A DNA stretch of 64,000 bases from Streptomyces sp. H27-H5 (GTDB lineage Bacteria; Actinomycetota; Actinomycetes; Streptomycetales; Streptomycetaceae), in NCBI RefSeq assembly GCF_026627505.1, contig NZ_JAPNLK010000009.1, positions 62,001-126,000 on the forward strand, given 5' to 3'. A program made the position numbers and the translations under genes. Positions 24,409 through 32,837 of this stretch are shown here, piece by piece (within the stretch, counting starts at the first letter, position 1; every line of letters starts with the position of its first letter). The notes below the pieces were generated by a model that saw only the letters and a list, made by a program, of their open reading frames with translations, was not told the DNA's origin and ran no database searches.

Positions 24409-25509
24409 TCACCAGGCCCGGTGGTACGGGGAGGGCGTACGCGGCTCCGTGCCCAGCTCGGACGCCGCGCGGCGGGCCCAGTACGGGTCGCGGAGCAGTT
24501 CCCGGCCGAGGAGGATCGCGTCGGCCTCCCCGTTGGCCAGGATCTTCTCGGCCTGGGCCGGCTCGGTGATCAGGCCGACGGCGGCCACGGGCAGCGAGGT
24601 CTCGGCCTTGACCCGGGCCGCGAAGGGCACCTGGAAGCCGGGAGCCACCGGGATCTTGGCGTCCGGGGCGAGTCCGCCGGTGGAGACGTCGAGGAAGTCC
24701 ACGCCGTGCTCGTGCAGCAGTGCGGCCAGCCGGACGGTCTCGTCGCCGGTCCAGCCGTCCTCTTCCAGCCAGTCGGTGGCGGAGATCCGGAAGAACAGCG
24801 GGAGTTCCTCGGGCCACACCGCCCGTACGGCGTCCACGACTTCGAGGGCGAAGCGGGTGCGGTTCTCGAAGGAGCCGCCGTACTTGTCGGTGCGCCGGTT
24901 GCTGCGCGGGGACAGGAACTGCCCGATGAGGTAGCCGTGCGCGCCGTGGATCTCGACGATCTCGAAGCCGGCGTCGAGGGAGCGGCGGGCGGCGTCCGCG
25001 AACTGCACGGTGACTTCTCGGATGTGATCGATCGTCAGCTCGTGCGGGATCGGGTCGCCCTCGTGGAAGGGCAGCGCGCTCGGGGCGTCGGGCAGCCAGC
25101 CGTGCTCCTCGGGGCCGACCGACCGGCCGCCCTTCCAGGGGCGCTCGGTGGACGCCTTTCGGCCGGCGTGGGCGATCTGGATTGCGGGAACGGTGCCCTG
25201 CGACTTGAGGAAGGCGGTGATCGGGCGCAGCGCCTCGACCTGGGCGTCGTTCCAGATGCCGAGGTCGTACGGGGAGATGCGGCCCTCCGGCGAGATCGCG
25301 GTGGCCTCCTGGATGATCAGGCCGGTGCCGCCGACGGCGCGGGCGGCGTAGTGCGCGAAGTGCCACGGACCGGCCGCCCCGGCCGCGGGGCCGACGGCCT
25401 CGGCGCTGTACTGGCACATCGGCGCCATCCACACGCGGTTCGGGATGGTCACCGAGCGGATCGTGCGGGGCTGGAAAAAGGCGGCAAACGCAGCGGGGGC
25501 AGCACTCAT
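24409..25509 (-). CDS. Old Yellow Enzyme family NADPH:flavin oxidoreductase (YqjM type)
   Basis: A 366-residue FMN protein of the YqjM-like class of ene-reductases, which reduce activated C=C bonds of enones, quinones or electrophiles. The N-terminal MAPMCQYSAE carries Cys32, the thiol that tunes FMN in this class. HAGRKAS, the substrate-binding EIHGAHGYLIGQFLSP and the C-terminal GREL follow as expected. GGAGAG precedes the ATG. Three tandem operator-like palindromes lie just upstream, and the neighbouring ArsR gene has a fourth. This makes electrophile- or redox-controlled expression likely. Confidence 0.93.
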   Translation of the reverse strand: MSAAPAAFAAFFQPRTIRSVTIPNRVWMAPMCQYSAEAVGPAAGAAGPWHFAHYAARAVGGTGLIIQEATAISPEGRISPYDLGIWNDAQVEALRPITAFLKSQGTVPAIQIAHAGRKASTERPWKGGRSVGPEEHGWLPDAPSALPFHEGDPIPHELTIDHIREVTVQFADAARRSLDAGFEIVEIHGAHGYLIGQFLSPRSNRRTDKYGGSFENRTRFALEVVDAVRAVWPEELPLFFRISATDWLEEDGWTGDETVRLAALLHEHGVDFLDVSTGGLAPDAKIPVAPGFQVPFAARVKAETSLPVAAVGLITEPAQAEKILANGEADAILLGRELLRDPYWARRAASELGTEPRTPSPYHRAW

Positions 25510-25556
25510 CGGACTCTCCGGGTGTCGGCGGACGCGCGCCGGGCTCGGCGGCTAAG

Positions 25557-25607
25557 TACGAGGTTTACCGTACTACGAATTTCCCCGTACTACGAGACTT
25601 CTCGTAC
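25557..25607. promoter_or_regulatory. Three tandem 17-bp palindromic operators
   Basis: Three consecutive 17-base units start at 25557, 25574 and 25591: TACGAGGTTTACCGTAC, TACGAATTTCCCCGTAC and TACGAGACTTCTCGTAC. Each is a TACGA-N6-CGTA palindrome, and the centre-to-centre distance is exactly 17. They begin 48 bases upstream of the Old Yellow Enzyme start and would cover its promoter. A fourth copy precedes the ArsR gene. Confidence 0.75.
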
Positions 25608-25738
25608 AACCGGGGTCCACGGGGCCGCGGGGGCCCGGACCGGAGCCCCGGAACGTCGTTCCGAGCCGCTGACGGCGGTCGGGTGCAGACTGGCTCAAAA
25701 GCTGTCGTGAAGGACAAGGAAGTCCGGAGGTGTCGGCG

Positions 25739-26827
25739 ATGTCCGACGTTCTGCTGCTCGCGGGTACCCGCAAAGGGCTCTTCATCGGCCGACGGACGGA
25801 CGCCGGGCCCTGGCGGTTCGACGGGCCGCACTTCAACGCGCAGGCCGTGTCCGCCGTCGCGATCGACACCCGGGGCCCGGCGCCCCGCCTGCTGGTCGGC
25901 GGGGACAGCTCACACTGGGGCCCGTCCGTCTTCAGCTCCGACGACCTGGGCGCGACCTGGCGGGAGCCCGCCGCGGCCGCCGTGCGCTTCCCCCGGGACA
26001 CGGGCGCCTCGCTGGAACGCGTCTGGCAGCTGCACCCCGCCGGACCGGAGGCCCCGGACGTGGTCTACGCGGGCACCGAACCGGCCGCCCTGTTCCGCTC
26101 GACCGACCGGGGCGAGTCCTTCGCGCTGGTCCGGCCGTTGTGGGAGCACCCGAGCCGCGGGAGTTGGGTGCCGGGCGGCGGCGGCGAGGGCCTGCACACC
26201 GTGATCACGCACCCCGGCGACCCGGACGCCGTGACCGTCGCGGTCTCCACCGCCGGGGTGTTCCGGACCAGGGACGGCGGGGCGAGCTGGACCCCGTCGA
26301 ACCACGGGGTCTCGGCCGTGTTCCTGCCGGACCCGAACCCGGAGTTCGGCCAGTGCGTCCACAAGATCGCCCAGGACGCCGGGAACGCCGACCGGCTGTA
26401 CCTGCAGAACCACTGGGGCGTCTACCGCAGCGACGACGCGGGCACGGACTGGACCGACATCGGCGCCGGCCTGCCCTCCGACTTCGGCTTCGCGGTGGCC
26501 GCCCACCCGCACCGGCCGGACACCGCGTACGTCTTCCCGCTCAACGCCGACTCCGATCGCGTCCCGGCCGAACACCGCTGCCGGGTGTACCGCACCCAGG
26601 ACGCCGGGGCCCGCTGGGAGCCCCTGGAACGGGGGTTGCCGGACGGGGACCACTACGGGACCGTCCTGCGGGACGCGCTCTGCACCGACGACGGGAACCC
26701 GGCGGGGATCTACTTCGGCAACCGCAACGGGGAGTTGTACGGCAGCCACGACGACGGGGACAGCTGGCAACTCCTGGCCGAGCACCTGCCGGACGTGCTC
26801 TGCGTACGGGCCGCCGTGCTCCCGTGA
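25739..26827 (+). CDS. Asp-box (BNR) beta-propeller protein, sialidase/VPS10-like fold
   Basis: A 362-residue protein with about six Asp-box motifs (S/T-x-D-x-G-x-x-W/F): SSDDLGATW, STDRGESF, TRDGGASW, SDDAGTDW, TQDAGARW and SHDDGDSW. These mark the turns of a seven-bladed propeller as in sialidases and photosystem assembly factors. No signal peptide is present and catalytic residues of sialidases are not obvious, so an enzymatic role is doubtful. The ATG has GGAGG eight bases upstream. Its stop codon lies in a 20-base tandem duplication. Confidence 0.8.
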   Translation: MSDVLLLAGTRKGLFIGRRTDAGPWRFDGPHFNAQAVSAVAIDTRGPAPRLLVGGDSSHWGPSVFSSDDLGATWREPAAAAVRFPRDTGASLERVWQLHPAGPEAPDVVYAGTEPAALFRSTDRGESFALVRPLWEHPSRGSWVPGGGGEGLHTVITHPGDPDAVTVAVSTAGVFRTRDGGASWTPSNHGVSAVFLPDPNPEFGQCVHKIAQDAGNADRLYLQNHWGVYRSDDAGTDWTDIGAGLPSDFGFAVAAHPHRPDTAYVFPLNADSDRVPAEHRCRVYRTQDAGARWEPLERGLPDGDHYGTVLRDALCTDDGNPAGIYFGNRNGELYGSHDDGDSWQLLAEHLPDVLCVRAAVLP

Positions 26828-26850
26828 CGGGCGCCGTGCTCCCGTGACGG
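26811..26850. repeat. 20-bp tandem duplication spanning a stop codon
   Basis: Two adjacent 20-base units share GCCGTGCTCCCGTGACGG and differ only in their first base. The first copy carries the last codons and the TGA of the Asp-box gene; the second copy repeats them as untranslated DNA. Confidence 0.9.
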
Positions 26851-26874
26851 ATTGAGCCAGTAGAGTGATCGACC

Positions 26875-27561
26875 GTGGCAGCACGACCGTTGAACGAGAT
26901 CGTCGAGCCGGGCTGGGCCCGGGCTCTTGAGCCGGTGGCCGCGCAGATCGCCGCGATGGGCGACTTCCTGCGCGGCGAGATCGCGGCCGGAAGGACGTAC
27001 GTCCCCTCGGGGGCGAACGTCCTGCGCGCGTTCCAGCAACCCTTCGACGAGGTGAAGGTCCTCATCGTCGGACAGGACCCCTACCCCACCCCGGGGCACG
27101 CGATGGGCCTGTCCTTCTCCGTGGCGCCCGAGGTGAGTCCGTGGCCGCCGAGCCTGGACAACATCTTCCGCGAGATGCACGCGGACATCGGGACGGGCCG
27201 GCCGCTCAACGGCGACCTGACCCCGTGGACCCGGCAGGGCGTGCTGTTGCTGAACCGCTCGCTCACCACCGCCCCGCGCAAGACCGGCGGCCACCGCGGC
27301 AAGGGCTGGGAAGCCGTCACCGAGCAGGCCATCCGGGCGCTCGCCGCGCGCGGCAAGCCGCTGGTGTCGGTGCTGTGGGGGCGTGACGCACGCAACCTGC
27401 GGCCCCTGCTGGGCGACTTGCCGGCCGTGGAGTCCGTGCACCCCTCCCCCATGTCCGCGACCAACGGGTTCTTCGGCTCCAAGCCGTTCAGCAGGACGAA
27501 CGAGTTGCTGGTGGGACAGGGAGCGCAGCCGGTTGACTGGCGCCTGCCGAACGCCAGTTGA
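26875..27561 (+). CDS. ung: Uracil-DNA glycosylase, family 1
   Basis: A 228-residue DNA repair enzyme that removes uracil from DNA. The catalytic water-activating motif is [13 protein letters not shown] with Asp68, and the DNA-intercalation motif HPSPMSA has the catalytic His189. Length and order are normal for the family. It starts at GTG. It lies 47 bases after the Asp-box gene and may be read from the same transcript; no other repair gene is nearby. Confidence 0.96.
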   Translation: MAARPLNEIVEPGWARALEPVAAQIAAMGDFLRGEIAAGRTYVPSGANVLRAFQQPFDEVKVLIVGQDPYPTPGHAMGLSFSVAPEVSPWPPSLDNIFREMHADIGTGRPLNGDLTPWTRQGVLLLNRSLTTAPRKTGGHRGKGWEAVTEQAIRALAARGKPLVSVLWGRDARNLRPLLGDLPAVESVHPSPMSATNGFFGSKPFSRTNELLVGQGAQPVDWRLPNAS

Positions 27562-27570
27562 TCCGTACAG

Positions 27571-27600
27571 TTGAAACTTATACGACATTCAACGGATAAA
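27571..27600 (+). promoter_or_regulatory. Candidate promoter upstream of the CbiX-like gene
   Basis: TTGAAA and GATAAA stand 18 bases apart in an AT-rich island. The TTGAA is mirrored by TTCAA at 27587-27591, giving a small inverted repeat. A second possible -10, TAGCAT, lies at 27657-27662, only nine bases before the start codon. Confidence 0.35.
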
Positions 27601-27671
27601 TACGGACAGAAGCCGCCGGAAGAGGCCCTGCCCGAACACTCTCTTCCGATAAGCCAGTAGCATGCGGCGCC

Positions 27672-28592
27672 ATGAGCTCCCCCACTGGGCCCGACAATGG
27701 CCTGCCCGTACGAATGCCGCGACCCCGCCCTGCCGGACGGCACCGCCGACCCGAGCCCGCGGTGGCGCCCGAGGGCGCGCCCGCGCTGGTGCTCGCCGTG
27801 CCCGGTGCCCCCTCCGCCGCCTCGCGCGGGCTCGCGGAAGAGATCATCAGCATCGGCCGTTCCGAGCTGCCGGGCCTCGACGGCCGGATCGGATACCTCG
27901 ACGGCGATGACGCCGAGGGTTCCGAGTTCCCGTCGCTCTCCGGCGTGCTGACCGCCGTCGCGCACGAACGCGCCGCGCGCGCGGAGTTCTCCCGCGCCGC
28001 CGGGCACGAGGTGCCCCCGGTCACCGGCCCGGACGCCGTGGTCGTCCCCCTGCTGGCCGGCCCCGACGGCGACCTGCTGCGCCGCGTCCGCCAGGCACTG
28101 ATGGACTCCTCGGCCGCCGCCGAGCTGGCCGACGTGCTCGGCCCGCACCCGCTGCTCGCCGAAGGTCTGCACGTGCGGCTGTCCGAGGCCGGTCTGGCCC
28201 GTGCCGACCGGGCCCGCCTGTTCACCGTGACCACCGCCGCCGACGGCATCATCCTGGCGACCACCGGCGGCGAGGAGGCCGTCCGGGCCGCCGGGATCAC
28301 CGGCATGCTGCTGGCCGCCCGCCTCGCGGTGCCGGTCAAGGCCGCCGCCCTGGACCAGGAGGGCTCGGTGGCGTCGATCGCCGAGCAGCTGCGCGCCGAG
28401 GGCTCGACGCAGTTGGCGCTGGCCCCCTACCTGATCGGCCCGGAGGCCGCCGAGGGGCTGCTGGACACGGCCTGCAAGGAGGCCGACTGCGCGACCGCCG
28501 ACGTGCTCGGGGCCTACCCGGCGCTCGGCAAGCTGGCCGTCGCGCAGTACAGCGCGGCCCTGGGGATCACCCTGGGCGCCGCGGCCCACTGA
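27672..28592 (+). CDS. Sirohydrochlorin chelatase/CbiX-like protein
   Basis: A 306-residue protein that resembles the actinobacterial CbiX/SirB-type chelatase family. Its two similar halves each end in a segment of the PLLAGPDGD or APYLIGPEA kind, followed by a stretch where the metal ligands usually lie. It would insert cobalt or iron into sirohydrochlorin. In this protein the histidines expected at the metal site are not clearly conserved (VVPLLAG lacks the usual FLxxGxH), so the enzymatic role is uncertain. No other cobalamin or sirohaem gene is adjacent. A long hairpin ends the unit. Confidence 0.6.
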   Translation: MSSPTGPDNGLPVRMPRPRPAGRHRRPEPAVAPEGAPALVLAVPGAPSAASRGLAEEIISIGRSELPGLDGRIGYLDGDDAEGSEFPSLSGVLTAVAHERAARAEFSRAAGHEVPPVTGPDAVVVPLLAGPDGDLLRRVRQALMDSSAAAELADVLGPHPLLAEGLHVRLSEAGLARADRARLFTVTTAADGIILATTGGEEAVRAAGITGMLLAARLAVPVKAAALDQEGSVASIAEQLRAEGSTQLALAPYLIGPEAAEGLLDTACKEADCATADVLGAYPALGKLAVAQYSAALGITLGAAAH

Positions 28593-28612
28593 ACCACCCG
28601 CTGGACACCCGT

Positions 28613-28657
28613 GCGCGAGGGCCCGCGCTCCACGACCTGGAGCGCGGGCCCTCGCGC
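28613..28657. terminator. Strong bidirectional terminator
   Basis: A perfect 20-bp stem (GCGCGAGGGCCCGCGCTCCA with its complement) over a 5-base loop. It lies between the stops of the rightward CbiX-like gene and the leftward lactonase gene. Confidence 0.92.
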
Positions 28658-28686
28658 GTACGGGAGCGGGCCCGCCGGCCGGGCGG

Positions 28687-29754
28687 TCAGCCGAAGACCA
28701 CGCACGTGGCCGCGGGCACGGGGACCGAGCCGGCCCGGCGCGGTCGGCCGGTCAGCGGGTCCACGTCGAACCAGGTGACGTCCCCGGACCGCTCGTTCGC
28801 CGCGTACAGCCGGCGGCCCGAGGGGTCGAGGACGAGATCGCGCGGCCAGTGCCCGCCACAGGAGACGATGGCGGTGAGCTGCGGTTTCTCGGCCCCGCCG
28901 GCGAGCGAGAAGGTGACGAGGGTGTCGGCGCCACGCACGGCGGCCCAGACGAAACGCCCGTCGGGCGAGACGACCACGGCCGAGGGGTGGTCCCGTACGG
29001 GCCCTGAGGGACCACCAGGGGCGATCGGAACCTCGGCGACCGGTTCCAGTCGCCCGGAGGTCGCCTCCCACCGGCAGACGGTCAGCTGGGCCTCCAGTTC
29101 GTGCAGGACGTAGACCACCTCGCCGTCGGGGTGGAAGACGAGGTGGCGCGGTCCCGTCCCGGCCCGCAGCGCGCTCTCGCCGTGCGGTCGCGGCTCGCCG
29201 CCGGCCGGGTCGAGGGCGTAGACCCGTACCGAGTCGGTGCCGAGGTCCACGGCGAGCACGTGGCGGCCGGTGGGGTCGGGTACCACCTGGTGGGCGTGCG
29301 GGGACGCCTGTCGGTCGGAGTCGAGACCGGAGCCGCGGTGGGCGAGGACGGTCGCGGGCCCGACGATCTTGCCGTCGGCGGCGAGCGGGAGGCTGCTGAC
29401 GCTGCCGGAGGTGTAGTTGGCGGCGAACAGGCGCCGGCCCACGACGCACAGGTGGGTGGGACCGGACCCGCCGACCCGGACGGGCCCGCCGTGCGGAGCG
29501 AGCCCCTCGGCCGTGGCACGGAAGGCGCCGACCCCGCCCTGCTCGGTCTCGCTGACCGCGTAGAGCACCCCGGTGTCCCGCGCGAGGGCGAGGTACGAGG
29601 GGTCCGCGAGGGCGGCGGTGGCGGAGAGCGGGGTCAGTGCCCCGGTGGCCGGATCCACGGCCGCGGTGGTGACACCGCGGCCGCCCCCCGAGGTGAACGA
29701 GCCGATGTAGGCCCGGTGTCCGTCCGCTTGGTCCGTGCTGTGCGCGTCGTCCAC
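28687..29754 (-). CDS. Lactonase-family beta-propeller protein
   Basis: A 355-residue protein of the 6-phosphogluconolactonase-type (Pgl) lactonase family, a seven-bladed propeller. Typical parts are AYIGSFTSGGGRGVTTAAVD at the start, SPHAHQVVPDPTGRHVLAVDLGTD (split) in the middle, and LYAANERSGDVTWFDVD near the end. It could hydrolyse a sugar lactone, but many members have other roles. It starts at GTG after GAGG, 55 bases after the NO synthase gene on the same strand, so the two may form an operon. What would link them biochemically is unknown. Confidence 0.85.
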   Translation of the reverse strand: MDDAHSTDQADGHRAYIGSFTSGGGRGVTTAAVDPATGALTPLSATAALADPSYLALARDTGVLYAVSETEQGGVGAFRATAEGLAPHGGPVRVGGSGPTHLCVVGRRLFAANYTSGSVSSLPLAADGKIVGPATVLAHRGSGLDSDRQASPHAHQVVPDPTGRHVLAVDLGTDSVRVYALDPAGGEPRPHGESALRAGTGPRHLVFHPDGEVVYVLHELEAQLTVCRWEATSGRLEPVAEVPIAPGGPSGPVRDHPSAVVVSPDGRFVWAAVRGADTLVTFSLAGGAEKPQLTAIVSCGGHWPRDLVLDPSGRRLYAANERSGDVTWFDVDPLTGRPRRAGSVPVPAATCVVFG

Positions 29755-29809
29755 AGGTACCTCAATTCCGCCGTTCCGGATCCGTTCGGAGCCGACGGTA
29801 ACAGAAGGT

Positions 29810-30949
29810 CTAGACCAAATCCCGTCCTTGGGCCCTTTCTTGCGCGCCGGAGTGGTGCACGTAGGCCGTCGCGCTCGCCCGGTCCTCGTACGTGCGGTGG
29901 AACACCGGGGTCGCGGAACCGGAGATCGGCGGCACGATCCAGGACCAGTCCGCCCCGACCGCGCGCCCTTTGCGTTCCTCCCGTTCCAGGTGGGACAGGA
30001 AGCGCCGGGACTCGGTGTGGTGGTCGGCGATGGTCGCCCCGGCCCGGTCGAAGGAGTCCAGTACGGCCCGGTTCAGCTCGACCAGGGCGCGGTCCTTCCA
30101 GAGGGAACGGTCGGTGGAGAGGTCGAGGCCCAGCCGGCGGGCGACCGCGGGGAGGAGGTTGTACCGGTCGGTGTCGGCCAGGTTGCGGGCCCCTATCTCG
30201 GTGCCCATGTACCAGCCGTTGAACGGCGCCGCCGGGTAGTGGATGCCGCCGACCTCCAGGCACATGTTGGAGATGGCCGGGACCGCGTGCCAGCGAAGTC
30301 CCCAGTCCGCCCAGTCGTCGGCGGTGTCGGGGTGGCGGATCGGGACCTCCAGCACCGCGTCGGCGGGCGTCTCGAACCAGCGCGGTTTGTCGTCGACGCC
30401 CTGGACCACGAGCGGGAGGAGGTCGAAGGGGGTGCCGGGTCCGCCGGGCCAACCGAGGCCCAGCAGGGCGCCGGTGAGCGGGGCGTTGCGGGCGTCGCCG
30501 ACGGTGAGGGAGGGGTGGTCGCCGTACCCGGCGTACCGGATCAGTTGCTCGCTCCAGATCAGCGGGCCCGGGCGGCCCGGCGCGTCCGGGGCGAAGACGG
30601 TGATGGTGGGACGGACCCGGCCGCCGTTGGTGGCCTCGCGCAGGTGGGCGAAGCACTCCTCGGCCACGTCGTCGGCGTCGGTGAGTTCGCGGCGGTCGCG
30701 GACCCGCAGCGAGTTCCAGTAGAGCCTGCCTATGCAGCGGTTGCTGTTGCGCCAGGCGACGCGGGCGCCGTGCACCAGTTCCTCCGGGGTGTGTCGGTAG
30801 GTTCCGGTCCCCGCGAGTTCGGCCCGTACGGCGGCGAGTCGAGCACGCGGATCACCGGCTTCCGGATTCTCCCGGTGGAAGAGTCGGATGAACTCCTCGG
30901 CTGCTTCCCACACCTGAGCGGTGTCGGAGCGCTGGTGAAGAATTTCCAT
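29810..30949 (-). CDS. nos: Nitric oxide synthase oxygenase
   Basis: A 379-residue stand-alone bacterial NO synthase oxygenase, which makes NO from L-arginine with electrons from a general reductase. The haem ligand is Cys72 in WRNSNRCIGRLYWNSL. The arginine-binding region is intact: NMCLEVGGIHYPAAPFNGWY, then MGTEIGARNL with Trp247 and Glu251. There is no fused reductase domain. GGGGGT precedes the ATG at a longish spacing. In plant-pathogenic streptomycetes a NOS (TxtD) supplies NO for thaxtomin, but no P450 or NRPS gene is near here. Confidence 0.95.
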   Translation of the reverse strand: MEILHQRSDTAQVWEAAEEFIRLFHRENPEAGDPRARLAAVRAELAGTGTYRHTPEELVHGARVAWRNSNRCIGRLYWNSLRVRDRRELTDADDVAEECFAHLREATNGGRVRPTITVFAPDAPGRPGPLIWSEQLIRYAGYGDHPSLTVGDARNAPLTGALLGLGWPGGPGTPFDLLPLVVQGVDDKPRWFETPADAVLEVPIRHPDTADDWADWGLRWHAVPAISNMCLEVGGIHYPAAPFNGWYMGTEIGARNLADTDRYNLLPAVARRLGLDLSTDRSLWKDRALVELNRAVLDSFDRAGATIADHHTESRRFLSHLEREERKGRAVGADWSWIVPPISGSATPVFHRTYEDRASATAYVHHSGAQERAQGRDLV

Positions 30950-31168
30950 TCCGGGCCGTTACCCCCCGTTCGACCAGATCCACCCGGTACGTGCCGGATG
31001 AACGTGCATTCTCCGATCACCCGTTGTACATGCCGCAGGTCAGCGGCAGGCGGCCCTTGCCAGGGGAACACTCGTCCGAGTGGTCTTCGGTAGAGGAGCC
31101 ACGAGGAACTCCGGTTGCGGAGTAACATCCGCCACGATTCGTCGAGTTGTTCGGCCCGACGGCAGGGC
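30950..31168. other. Gap between the truncated sensor kinase and the NO synthase gene
   Basis: About 220 bases where a response-regulator gene would normally follow a NarL-type kinase gene. I translated the leftward frames and found no receiver or LuxR-type DNA-binding segment. It should hold the nos promoter, but no clear -10/-35 pair is seen. Confidence 0.45.
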
Positions 31169-32050
31169 TCACGGCTCGATGAGGCCGACCAGGGCGCGTT
31201 CGCGCATGCCCTGGATGCCGGCGCCCTCCGGCGCGGACCCGACGCCCCGGCCGTCGTCGTGGACCAGCAACACCACGCCGCCGCCGGGTCGCGGGCGCAG
31301 GTGGAGGGCGACGCGGGTCGCGCCGGCGTGCCGGGCGGCGTTCGTCAGACCCTCCTGGGCGACCCGGTACAGGACGAGTTCGGTGGCGGGCGCCAGGGCC
31401 GGCAGTCCCGGGGTGATGTGCGCGCTCACGCCGAGGCGCGGGGTGGTGAACTCGGCGACCAGCGACCGGAGCGCGCTGTGCAGGCCCAGTTCCTCCAGGA
31501 CGCCCGGGCGCAGGCGTCGGGCGATGCGCCTGATCTCGTCGAGGCCGGCGCGGGTGGTCTCCTGGGCCTGGCGCAGGTCGGCGCGCACGGGTTCGGGGAC
31601 CCGGTCGGCGGCGTGCTTGAGCTGAAGGAGCACGGCGGTGAGGGTCTGGCCGACCTCGTCGTGGAGTTCGCGCGCGATGCGGTGCCGCTCGGCCTCCAGG
31701 GCCGACAGGACGCGGCCGCTGCTGGTGGCCCGCTCGGTCTCCAGCCGGTCCAGCATGCTGTTGAAGGTCTCGGTCAGCTCGGCGATCTCGCCCCGGCCGG
31801 TGACCCGGGGACGCCGACCGGGGCGCAGCAGGTCCGCCGTGGCCATGGCCCGGGTGAGGCGTTGCAGCGGGGCGAGACCGATCCGCAGGAGGACGGCGTT
31901 GGCGACGAGCATGGCCCCCAGTCCGGCGAGCAGGACGAGTGCTTCCCCGAAGAGGACCGGGGTCGAGACGGTGACCGGACCGAAGAGCAGCAGCACGGCC
32001 ACGATCAGCACGGCGGCGTTCAACAGGAAGATCCGCCAGTACAGCGACAT
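31169..32050 (-). CDS. Sensor histidine kinase (NarL/DesK type), shortened C-terminus
   Basis: A 293-residue membrane kinase. Two N-terminal membrane segments and a HAMP region (residues 10-105) lead to the HisKA_3 dimerisation helix with His130 in RIARELHDEVGQTL. The N box QEGLTNAARHA (232-242) and the G1 box DDGRGVG (265-271) are present. The frame then ends in GIQGMRERALVGLIEP, about 20-25 residues before the usual end, so the last strand with the GGG-T segment is missing. No response regulator gene accompanies it. Signalling may be impaired. Confidence 0.85.
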   Translation of the reverse strand: MSLYWRIFLLNAAVLIVAVLLLFGPVTVSTPVLFGEALVLLAGLGAMLVANAVLLRIGLAPLQRLTRAMATADLLRPGRRPRVTGRGEIAELTETFNSMLDRLETERATSSGRVLSALEAERHRIARELHDEVGQTLTAVLLQLKHAADRVPEPVRADLRQAQETTRAGLDEIRRIARRLRPGVLEELGLHSALRSLVAEFTTPRLGVSAHITPGLPALAPATELVLYRVAQEGLTNAARHAGATRVALHLRPRPGGGVVLLVHDDGRGVGSAPEGAGIQGMRERALVGLIEP

Positions 32051-32347
32051 GGGCGCACGCCTCTCTCGTCGAACGTCCGTCCCACTATCGCCGCCCCCGC
32101 CTCCACCACCCGCATCGGCCCGCCGGCCGGGTCCGGCCCGGGCCTCGTCCCGGGGCCCCACCTGCGGCGGGATCCACTTCCCCGCCCCAGCCTCACTGCC
32201 GCGGACCCGTCCTGTCCATCCGTGCCGACACCCATTTCACGCGCCTTCGGAAAGTGGCAGCATGGGCCCGCGCCGAGGCCCGTGACCTGCCCGAACACAG
32301 CGTCGGCGCCGTACGGAAACCACGGATGGATCAAGGGGGGACGGGCT
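32051..32347. other. Divergent promoter region between kinase and antiporter genes
   Basis: About 300 bases between the leftward kinase gene and the rightward antiporter pair. Base composition is plain and GC-rich. I find no palindrome or hairpin that stands out apart from the GGGGGG ribosome site of the antiporter subunit gene. Confidence 0.4.
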
Positions 32348-32833
32348 GTGCCTGCTCCACGGATGAGTACGACACCGCTGCCCGGCATCGGTGTCCAGTA
32401 CGACCTCACCACGCGCGAACACCGCCATCTGTCGGTGATCGCGCACCGGGACGGCACCCGCACGGTGAACGTCTACCGGGCCGACGACCCCGACGCCTGC
32501 GCCCAGTCGCTGCACCTGACCGGGCCGGAGACGGCGTCGCTGATCGACGCGCTCATGCCGGCCCACCACAGTCCGAACGTCCTGCACACCACCGATCTGG
32601 GGCTGGTGGCCGAACGGATCGAGCTGTCGGCGCACTCCCACTGGAACGGCCGGGTGCTGGGCGAGACCCGGATGCGGACCGAGACCGGCGTCTCGGTGGT
32701 CGCCGTACTGCGCCGCGCCGAAGCCCGCCCCTCCCCCGCGCCGGACTTCCGCCTGGCCGGCGGGGACACGCTCATCGTCATCGGCACCCGCGAGGGCGTC
32801 GAGGCGGCCGCCGCGATACTCGGACGGGAGTGA
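32348..32833 (+). CDS. Regulatory subunit of a K+/H+ antiporter (KhtT-like, RCK_C domain)
   Basis: A 161-residue soluble protein. The N-terminal half (GIGVQYDLTTREHRHLSVIA, split at need) is specific to antiporter regulatory subunits. The C-terminal half, ending GDTLIVIGTREGVEAAAAIL, is an RCK_C/TrkA-C ligand-binding domain. It should gate the membrane antiporter encoded four bases downstream. The GTG with GGGGGGA eight bases upstream is my start; an ATG 15 bases later is possible. The pair resembles KhtT-KhtU of Bacillus. Confidence 0.83.
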   Translation: MPAPRMSTTPLPGIGVQYDLTTREHRHLSVIAHRDGTRTVNVYRADDPDACAQSLHLTGPETASLIDALMPAHHSPNVLHTTDLGLVAERIELSAHSHWNGRVLGETRMRTETGVSVVAVLRRAEARPSPAPDFRLAGGDTLIVIGTREGVEAAAAILGRE

Positions 32834-32837
32834 GGCC

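Noticed and set aside
29810..30949. NOS as TxtD of a thaxtomin island
   Set aside because: No TxtE-like P450, NRPS or mobility gene lies anywhere in the window; the family alone does not show a pathogenicity role.
30950..31168. A hidden or frameshifted response-regulator gene between kinase and nos
   Set aside because: The leftward frames show no receiver aspartate segment or LuxR helix-turn-helix and the space is too short.
31169..31200. Frameshift that would restore the normal kinase C-terminus
   Set aside because: Neither alternative frame just past the stop continues the expected GGG-T segment, so a simple one-base error does not explain the short end.
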